A stretch of 12,133 bases of DNA from an uncultured Prevotellaceae bacterium (lineage in GTDB: Bacteria; Bacteroidota; Bacteroidia; Bacteroidales; Bacteroidaceae): the NCBI GenBank assembly GCA_937892315.1, contig CALAVF010000426.1, positions 1 through 12,133 on the forward strand, given 5' to 3'. The notes beneath the pieces were generated by a model. The model was not told where the DNA came from. It made no database searches and saw only the letters and a program-made list of their open reading frames with translations. Shown here piece after piece: positions 6,249 to 12,133 of the stretch (within the stretch, counting starts at the first letter, position 1; every line of letters begins with the position of its first letter). Both the position numbers and the translations under genes were made by a program.

Positions 6249-7789
6249 AAGCATCCAATGACAATCCCGTACTGAACAATCCGTACGAGGAGCCGAAGTA
6301 TTATTATGATACAGACGCAGATGGCAACATTGACTATGAGAAGGTAATCAATGGGCGTCGCCCCTTTGGTTACGACATCAGCATTGTGCCCAAGAAACAT
6401 CAACGCAACATGTTCTCTGTGGAGAACTTTGAAGCGGCTGAACCCAATGCGGAGTTTATCAATAGCATCCGCAAGGAAGTGAAAGCGTGGAGAGAGGCTG
6501 GCTATCCCAAGGCTTCACGCATCACAACAGAACTGCTCAACTTCTGGTTCAACAACAAAGAACGAAGGGCAATTCTCCGTTTGTTCTTCTGTCAACGCGA
6601 GGCAGTAGAAACGGCTGTGTGGCTGAATGAAATTGCCGAACGCGGCCCCAATGTGGGCAATTACATTCTCAACCAATTGTCCGAGCGTCGGCACACCGTA
6701 TCGCAAGAGGATGCCAACGTGCTGCCACGTACCGCCTTCAAGATGGCAACAGGCACAGGAAAGACGGTGGTGATGGCGATGCTGATTCTCTACAACTACC
6801 TGAACAAACGTGCCAATCCGATGGACACCCACTATGCAGACCACTTTCTGCTATGTGCCCCAGGCATCACCATTCGAGACCGTTTGGGCGTGTTGCAATT
6901 AGACCATAGCCAACGGAGCAACAAATTCGACAGAACAGACTATTACCATCAGCGCGATTTGATTCCGCCGCAATTTGAAAAAGAGTTGGGCGGTCTCAAC
7001 TCCTCCATCACCATCGTCAACTATCAACAATTCCTGCCGCGTGTGTTCTCTGGCAAACATGCCTCTCCCTTGGATGGCAAGCAGAAATGGGTGGATGGAG
7101 AATTGGTGCAGCAGAAAGAGACGGAAGACTACAGCGTGTTGCTGAACCGCATCTTGGAGAAAGGCGTGAAAGGAAAACGAATTGTAGTCATCAACGACGA
7201 AGCCCACCATTGCTACCTCCCCAAGTCGAATGCCGACAAGACACTGACAGCCGAAGAGAAGGATGACCTGAGGAATGAAAACGAAGCCGCGATGGTGTGG
7301 TATGAGGGACTGCGCCAGATGAAACGGCTGGGCTATAAATTGCAACATGTTTACGACCTCTCGGCAACTCCTTACTACCTGAAAGGTTCTGGATACCCTG
7401 AATACTCATTGTTCCCATGGGTGGTGAGTGATTTCGGCTTGGTGGATGCCATAGAGAGTGGTTTGGTGAAGATTCCCTATCTTCCTGCCTACGACAATAC
7501 CACAGAACTGGACGAGCCGAAACTTCGCAACATCTATCAATACATCAAGGACAAACTGCCCAAGAAAGGCATCCGAGGACAAAAGAAGAAAGACAAGGAG
7601 GACCAAGTGGACTACAGCACAAGGGCAGCCCAAGCCCCCAATTTGCCCACCTTGCTCAACACGGCTTTGGAGCAATTCGTCAGCGACTACGAGGACTACA
7701 GCAGAGGCTTGCGACAGAGTTATGAGGCAATGGGCGATTTGCTCACATCGCCACCCGTGTTGATTATTGTGTGCAACAATACGGATTAA
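6245..7789 (+). pseudogene. N-terminal half of a DEAH-helicase, restriction-subunit-R-like protein (probably truncated)
   Basis: Resembles the first half of the large SF2 helicases annotated as type III restriction subunit R or DEAD/DEAH helicase (BPTD_3080-like), proteins of roughly 900-1000 residues. It shows Walker A ATGTGKT (about 168-174), DEAH in INDEAHHCY (319-321) and motif III LSATPYYLKG (SAT at 373-375). It ends after VLIIVCNNTD at residue 514, where the second RecA-like lobe of relatives begins, so motifs IV-VI and any nuclease part are missing. The stop is 30 bases from the convergent topB end, leaving no room for the remainder. The start is the first ATG after an in-frame TAG at 6215. 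Base and codon use look native. It is probably inactive for translocation. A short functional ATP-binding remnant or a sequence split elsewhere cannot be excluded. No methyltransferase partner is in the window. Confidence 0.75.
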
Positions 7790-7819
7790 TCGTTCAATGC
7801 TATCACCTTTTTCATTATC

Positions 7820-10030
7820 TTACGCCTGCTCAAACGGCAAACGATAAGTGCAGCCTTCTTTCCAGCGAGAACAGCCGTATGCAGTTTTGCCTTTGATGAT
7901 GTGACCTTCGTGGCAGACGGGGCATGGCATGCCTATGATTTCATCGGGGTTGTGTTCGGCCTTCACTTGCTCGGTGGTTTTCTTGGGCGTCTTTTTGGAT
8001 GCGGACTTTTTCTTGGGTTGAAAACCTGCTGGAGCATTGAAAGATGCAGAGGAAGGAACTGTTGGGGCAACCTTCTTGGTCTTTTTCTTCAGGTCCTCCT
8101 CGGTGGTGACGGCGACATGACGGTTGGAGTTGTCGTTGCGGACGGTGTTGACCAGTTCCACCACCATCTGTTTCAATTCTTCGATGAAGGTCTTGGCATC
8201 GTACTGCCGCTTCTCAATCTCGCGAAGTTTCTTCTCCCAAATGCCCGTGAGTTCGGCACTCTTGAGGAGTTCCTCGTGGATGATGCCGATGAGTTCCACA
8301 CCTGTTGGGGTGGCGATGAGGTTCTTACGTTCTTTGCGGATGTAGCGACGTTTGAAGAGCGTTTCGATGATGGCTGCACGGGTGGAAGGACGACCGATGC
8401 CGTTCTCCTTCATGGCATCCCGAAGTTCTTCATTGTCAACAAATTTACCAGCGGTTTCCATCGCACGGAGAAGGGTTGCCTCGGTGTATGGCTTTGGCGG
8501 CTGCGTCCATTTCTCGGAAAGCAAGGGAAGGTGCGACCCACTTTCTTTCTTGGCGAAAAGAGGCAGAGAACGGTCATCGTCTGCCGCATTCTTTTCGTCA
8601 TCACCGTCGCTGTCTGCCGTCGTCTTTTTGTAAATCACTTTCCAGCCCTCATCGATGATGGTTCGCCCACTGGTACGGAAGAGGACAGGATTCCCTACCT
8701 CTGAAGAAGGTTGGGGGGCTACCTCACCAAAGACGGTTGTCGTCTCAAACTTGCAATCGGGATAGAACACGGCGATGAAAGCACGGGTGACGAGGTCATA
8801 AACACGGCGTTCCATATCCGTCAAACTGATGGCGGGTACGCCCGTCGGGATAATGGCGTGGTGGTCGGTGATTTTCGAAGAATCAAACACTTTCTTCGAT
8901 TTCGGCAGGGGCTTCCCAGCCAATGGCTGAGTGAATGGTTCGTAACCTTTCAGCCCTGCCAGCGTCTGCGGACACTTGGCATAGATGTCGTCGCTCAGAA
9001 AGGTCGTATCTACACGCGGATAGGTGGTGAACTTCTTCTCGTAAAGACTCTGGATGAGTTGCAACGTCTGCTCTGCCGAATAGCCAAACTTTCGGTTGCA
9101 ATCGACCTGCAAAGAGGTCAAGTCGTACAGGCGAGGCGGTGCTTCCGTCCCTTTCTTCTTCTGAATGTCAGTCACGGTGAATGGTTGGTCGGTGATGGCT
9201 TCGAGCACCGCTTTTCCTTCCGCCTCTGTCAGATACTCTATCTGCCTGTAAATCGGTCCCTTGCTCTTGATGGTCTTGCCCTGTTCGGCTGCCGCTTTCA
9301 CCTCTGCGGCATCTTCCGCCTCCGCCTCTTCATCATGGGCTATCGCCGTAAATTTGGTGTCTCTATAAAGGGTGGAAAGCACCCAACTCTGCTTCGGGAC
9401 AAAACTTTCTATCTCCTGTTGGCGGCGAACAATCAGTGCCAACGTCGGGGTCTGCACTCGTCCGATGGAAAGCACCTGACGGTTCTGCCCATATTTGAGC
9501 GTGTAGAGTCGCGTGGCATTCATGCCGAGTGTCCAGTCGCCAATAGCACGGCAGAGTCCTGCCTCGTAAAGTGACTGATATTCAATCTGGTCTTTTAGTT
9601 GGTTGAATCCCTCACGAATCGCCTCTTCGGTCAGCGAGGAAATCCACAACCGCCTGACGGGACACTTCGCCCCCGCCTTCTGCATCACCCATCGTTGAAT
9701 CAGTTCACCCTCCTGCCCGGCATCGCCGCAGTTGATGATGCCGTCAGCCGCCTGCATCAACTTCTCGATGGTGGCAAACTGCTTTTTGATGCCGTCATCA
9801 TCCTTCAGACGAATGCCAAAACGGGGAGGAATCATCGGCAAATCCCACAGGTCCCAACGTTTCCAACGGGAATTGTACTCATCAGGTTCCTTCAGTTCGC
9901 ACAGGTGTCCGAACGTCCAAGTGACCTGATAGCCATTTCCCTCGATGTATCCCTGTCTGGTCTCTCTGGCACCCAACACGTTGGCAATGTCACGTGCCAC
10001 ACTCGGTTTCTCTGCTATACAAACAATCAT
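7820..10030 (-). CDS. topB: DNA topoisomerase III (type IA)
   Basis: Type IA topoisomerase that cuts and passes single DNA strands, resolving recombination and replication intermediates. Its 736 residues comprise a Toprim domain starting MIVCIAEKPSVAR, with CGDAGQEGEL (Asp103, Glu107), a core with SIGRVQTPTLALIVRRQ, the active-site FTTYPRVDT with Tyr337, GIGRPSTRAAIIETL in the latter half, a Lys/Ser/Thr/Pro-rich linker (about 640-690) and a C-terminal four-cysteine zinc ribbon (Cys703, 706, 720, 727). The E. coli Toprim motif is DADREGE. Here the second Asp is Gly105, which I believe occurs in related Bacteroidetes enzymes but could not check. Its ATG overlaps the mlaF stop (ATGA), so it is the third gene of the mlaE-mlaF-topB unit. 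Conjugative elements carry related topB genes, but no transfer or integrase gene is nearby. Confidence 0.96.
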   Translation of the reverse strand: MIVCIAEKPSVARDIANVLGARETRQGYIEGNGYQVTWTFGHLCELKEPDEYNSRWKRWDLWDLPMIPPRFGIRLKDDDGIKKQFATIEKLMQAADGIINCGDAGQEGELIQRWVMQKAGAKCPVRRLWISSLTEEAIREGFNQLKDQIEYQSLYEAGLCRAIGDWTLGMNATRLYTLKYGQNRQVLSIGRVQTPTLALIVRRQQEIESFVPKQSWVLSTLYRDTKFTAIAHDEEAEAEDAAEVKAAAEQGKTIKSKGPIYRQIEYLTEAEGKAVLEAITDQPFTVTDIQKKKGTEAPPRLYDLTSLQVDCNRKFGYSAEQTLQLIQSLYEKKFTTYPRVDTTFLSDDIYAKCPQTLAGLKGYEPFTQPLAGKPLPKSKKVFDSSKITDHHAIIPTGVPAISLTDMERRVYDLVTRAFIAVFYPDCKFETTTVFGEVAPQPSSEVGNPVLFRTSGRTIIDEGWKVIYKKTTADSDGDDEKNAADDDRSLPLFAKKESGSHLPLLSEKWTQPPKPYTEATLLRAMETAGKFVDNEELRDAMKENGIGRPSTRAAIIETLFKRRYIRKERKNLIATPTGVELIGIIHEELLKSAELTGIWEKKLREIEKRQYDAKTFIEELKQMVVELVNTVRNDNSNRHVAVTTEEDLKKKTKKVAPTVPSSASFNAPAGFQPKKKSASKKTPKKTTEQVKAEHNPDEIIGMPCPVCHEGHIIKGKTAYGCSRWKEGCTYRLPFEQA

Positions 10031-10794
10031 TTCTTCTGTTGGTCGTGCAGTTCCTTTGCCTGCCGCAAGATGTCGCTGGCAAAAATGAAGTCCTCCAATT
10101 TCTTGTTGGTGGCATCCATAATCTCCTTATTATTTCCCTGCCACTCGGCTTTTCCCTCGCAGATGAACGTGATGTTCTCGCCAATACCCATCACGGAGTT
10201 CATATCGTGGGTGTTGACGATGGTGGTGATATTGTCCTCATGAGTGATGCCGGCGATGAGTTCGTCGATGACAATGCTCGTCTTGGGGTCAAGGCCCGAG
10301 TTCGGCTCGTCGCAGAACAAGTATTTGGGTTCCAGCACGATGGCACGGGCAATCGCCACACGCTTCTGCATTCCGCCTGAGATTTCACCAGGGAATTTCA
10401 TCTCTGCTCCAGCCAGATTCACACGTGCCAAACAATCGAGGGCACGCTTCTTGCGGTCTTCGTAGGCATCGTAGGAGAACATATTGAGCGGAAACATCAC
10501 GTTGTCGAGCACCGTCATGGAGTCGAACAGTGCCGCACTCTGGAAAATCATGCCCATCTCACGGCGCAGCAGAATTTTCTCCCGCTTGCTGAGCGACACG
10601 AAATCGCGGTCATCGTAAAAGATGGAGCCACTGGTGGGGGTGAGCAAACCCACGATGTTCTTCATCAGCACCGTCTTGCCACTACCACTCTGACCAATAA
10701 TCAGATTCACCTCGCCATCACGAAAGACGGTATTGATGTCTTTGAGCACATCCTTGTCCTCAAAACTCTTATATAAATGTTCTACTTTTATCAT
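10027..10794 (-). CDS. mlaF: Mla-type lipid ABC transporter ATP-binding protein
   Basis: Cytoplasmic ATPase of an MCE/Mla-type ABC transporter, which moves phospholipids between inner and outer membranes. It has 255 residues. Walker A GQSGSGKT is at 34-41, the Q-loop MIFQSAALFDSMTV around 85, signature ISGGMQKR at 138-145, Walker B YLFCDEP at 158-164 followed by NSGLDP, and the switch His in NTHD at 196. The AALFDSMTVLDNV and NSGLDPKTS stretches are characteristic of the MlaF/Ttg2A group. It begins three bases after the mlaE stop and overlaps topB by four bases. The MCE protein (MlaD) and the other Mla parts are not adjacent in this window. Confidence 0.93.
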   Translation of the reverse strand: MIKVEHLYKSFEDKDVLKDINTVFRDGEVNLIIGQSGSGKTVLMKNIVGLLTPTSGSIFYDDRDFVSLSKREKILLRREMGMIFQSAALFDSMTVLDNVMFPLNMFSYDAYEDRKKRALDCLARVNLAGAEMKFPGEISGGMQKRVAIARAIVLEPKYLFCDEPNSGLDPKTSIVIDELIAGITHEDNITTIVNTHDMNSVMGIGENITFICEGKAEWQGNNKEIMDATNKKLEDFIFASDILRQAKELHDQQKK

Positions 10795-10797
10795 GTT

Positions 10798-11544
10798 CTA
10801 TGTCAGCATATTGGTCAAGAAAATGTCGGAGAAGAGCACGAGGATGCTGCTCAGCACCACGGCATCTGTGCTTGACTTTCCCACTTCCACGCTGCCTCCC
10901 TCGACGGTGTAGCCCTTGTAGGCAGACACGCTGGTAATGATGAAGGCATATACAATCGCCTTAATCATTCCACACCAAAAGAACCACTGGTTGAACTGAT
11001 AGCGGAACCCCTCCGTCAGTTCGGGCACGGTGGTGGTGCCGAGCAGAGAGGTGGCGTATGCTCCGAGGATGCCTGCAAAGACGCTCAACGTGACGAGGAT
11101 GGGCATGATGGTCATCAAGCCCACAATTTTCGGTAGAATCAGGTAATTGGCAGAATTGACGCCCATGATGTCGAGGGCATCAATCTGCTGAGTGATACGC
11201 ATCGTGCCAATCTCCGAGGCGATGTTGGAACCCACCTTACCTGCCAAGATGAGGCACATGATGCTGGACGAGAACTCCAGCAGCATAATCTCACGAGTGG
11301 TATAACCCACCACCATACGAGGCATCCAGGGACTCTGAATGTTGAGTTTTATCTGGAGACAGATGACGGCACCAATGAAAAAAGAGATAATCAACACGAT
11401 GCCTATCGAGTTATAGCCCAACTGATACATCTCGGTCACGTATTGCTTGAAGAACATTCTCCACCGGTCGGGCTGAGACAAGACCCGCCCCATCAGCATC
11501 ACATACTTGCCCAGATGTGTTAATCCACTTTTGATTGAAAGCAC
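10798..11544 (-). CDS. mlaE: MlaE-family lipid ABC transporter permease
   Basis: Inner-membrane permease partner of MlaF, 248 residues. Hydrophobic segments are visible at about 44-66 (IGIVLIISFFIGAVICLQ), 88-106, 140-170 (GLMTIMPILVTLSVFAGILG), 190-210 and 228-247. The conserved MlaE loop reads SEIGTMRITQQIDALDIMGV. The start codon is GTG at 11544. The residues after it (through GKYVMLMGRV) look like the usual MlaE N-terminus, and the next ATG would remove 15 residues of it. The -7 element at 11587-11594 gives a leader of about 35 bases, consistent with this start. It is first in the mlaE-mlaF-topB unit. Confidence 0.93.
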   Translation of the reverse strand: MLSIKSGLTHLGKYVMLMGRVLSQPDRWRMFFKQYVTEMYQLGYNSIGIVLIISFFIGAVICLQIKLNIQSPWMPRMVVGYTTREIMLLEFSSSIMCLILAGKVGSNIASEIGTMRITQQIDALDIMGVNSANYLILPKIVGLMTIMPILVTLSVFAGILGAYATSLLGTTTVPELTEGFRYQFNQWFFWCGMIKAIVYAFIITSVSAYKGYTVEGGSVEVGKSSTDAVVLSSILVLFSDIFLTNMLT

Positions 11545-11586
11545 TTGTTTGTCGTTTTTAATGATTTATAAATAGCAAAAACTTCG

Positions 11587-11594
11587 CAAAATTA
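11587..11594 (-). promoter_or_regulatory. -7 element for mlaE-mlaF-topB
   Basis: On the minus strand TAATTTTG fits TAnnTTTG exactly, 42 bases before the mlaE GTG. The surrounding 11545-11660 is A/T-rich. A clear -33 TTTG at the right distance is not seen. Confidence 0.55.
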
Positions 11595-11668
11595 GCAATT
11601 TTTGTTCAAAAGAGAGGCTTTTAACATAGTTTTTTAATTTAGAAAGTGACTAATCAACAAACAATTCG

Positions 11669-11676
11669 TACTTTTG
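11669..11676 (+). promoter_or_regulatory. -7 element for lptB
   Basis: TACTTTTG fits TAnnTTTG exactly and ends 20 bases before the lptB ATG, giving a leader of about 15 bases. It is divergent from the mlaE promoter, with about 75 bases between the two -7 elements. Confidence 0.6.
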
Positions 11677-11696
11677 TAACTAATTTGACGTAACGC

Positions 11697-12133
11697 ATGG
11701 AAATAAAAACGCTATCAGCAACCACAAATGCCGGCGATGCCGAGATACCAGAGTACTCCGACGACAGGAATACGCTCTATACTCGCAACCTGGTGAAGAC
11801 ATACGGAAAACGCACGGTGGCAAACGATGTGTCCATCAGTGTGCGGCAGGGAGAGATTGTCGGGCTTCTGGGTCCTAACGGAGCAGGGAAGACCACCTCT
11901 TTCTATATGACTACGGGACTTGTGGTGCCCAACAGCGGCAGGGTGTTCATCAACGACATGGAAATCACCAACGACCCTGTGTCCACCCGTGCCAAAAAGG
12001 GCGTGGGTTATCTGGCTCAAGAGGCGAGCGTGTTCCGCACCATGAGTGTGGAAGACAACATTATGACGGTGCTGGAGATGAAATACAAATCGACGGACGA
12101 GCAAAAGATGCATCTGGAGAAACTGCTGGATGA
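11697..12133 (+). CDS. lptB: LPS export ABC transporter ATP-binding protein, N-terminal part (runs off window)
   Basis: ATPase of the Lpt machine, which extracts lipopolysaccharide from the inner membrane and drives it to the outer membrane. 145 complete codons are present with no stop. Visible are the LptB-like [19 protein letters not shown], Walker A GPNGAGKT at 59-66 followed by TSFYMTTGL, and [20 protein letters not shown] around the Q-loop, which is diagnostic for LptB (E. coli has a very similar stretch). Signature, Walker B and the C-terminus lie beyond the window. About 20-25 residues precede the usual LptB N-terminus ([20 protein letters not shown]). They are kept because the ATG is well placed behind a -7 element, but a later start is possible. 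Confidence 0.93.
   Translation, partial: MEIKTLSATTNAGDAEIPEYSDDRNTLYTRNLVKTYGKRTVANDVSISVRQGEIVGLLGPNGAGKTTSFYMTTGLVVPNSGRVFINDMEITNDPVSTRAKKGVGYLAQEASVFRTMSVEDNIMTVLEMKYKSTDEQKMHLEKLLD

Noticed and set aside
5891..6403. 170-residue minus-strand frame in the intergenic region
   Set aside because: Irregular composition, no recognisable motif, and it overlaps the start of the helicase gene and the best promoter on the other strand.
7820..10030. topB as part of a conjugative transposon (CTnDOT exc-like)
   Set aside because: No integrase, mobilisation or transfer genes, and it is translationally coupled to mlaF, which argues for a chromosomal operon.
7901..10243. Chain of long plus-strand frames opposite topB and mlaF
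   Set aside because: They mirror well-supported minus-strand genes and read as Leu/Phe/Arg-rich shadow sequence.
11715..12113. 132-residue minus-strand frame at the window end
   Set aside because: Complement of lptB, whose Walker A and Q-loop are clear on the plus strand.

Overview
The window reads as an ordinary chromosomal stretch of a Bacteroidales bacterium, most likely Prevotella or a close relative. The evidence is the repeated Bacteroidetes -7 promoter element TAnnTTTG in front of genes, the lack of strong Shine-Dalgarno sites, a type IX secretion-type lipoprotein (PorE architecture), and Bacteroidales-like versions of MlaE, LptB, topoisomerase III and the RsmF-type methyltransferase. 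I could not run any search, so the genus is inference.

Layout. Bases 1-2765 hold a compact plus-strand operon: thyA (thymidylate synthase), folA (dihydrofolate reductase; ATGA overlap) and an RsmF-type rRNA m5C methyltransferase (17-base overlap). It ends in a long imperfect inverted repeat that probably acts as terminator. A lone 187-residue protein of unknown function follows (2808-3371). It converges, with only 3 bases between the stops, on a large minus-strand lipoprotein with TPR, PD40 propeller, carboxypeptidase-regulatory-like and OmpA domains (3375-5474), which matches PorE, the peptidoglycan-tethering part of the type IX secretion system.

Bases 5475-6244 have no convincing gene but are the most structured part of the window. 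They contain a 23-base-phased array of at least four direct copies followed by three inverted, decaying copies of a TTTAGCGTTGG-like core. Next come two small dyads, a near-perfect Bacteroidetes promoter (5941-5971), and a 270-base leader full of competing hairpins. The leader carries two perfect DnaA-box matches and a hairpin that encloses the start codon of the next gene. That gene (6245-7789) is the N-terminal half of a DEAH-helicase restriction-type protein. It stops just after motif III and the linker, so it is probably a decayed restriction or defence gene.

Bases 7820-11544 are a minus-strand operon read mlaE - mlaF - topB: the permease and ATPase of an MCE/Mla-type lipid ABC transporter, with topoisomerase III translationally coupled to mlaF. 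Divergent from it, lptB (LPS-transport ATPase) starts at 11697 and runs off the window end. Nucleotide synthesis, rRNA modification, lipid and LPS trafficking and DNA topology are housekeeping functions. The unusual part is the 5.5-7.8 kb interval.
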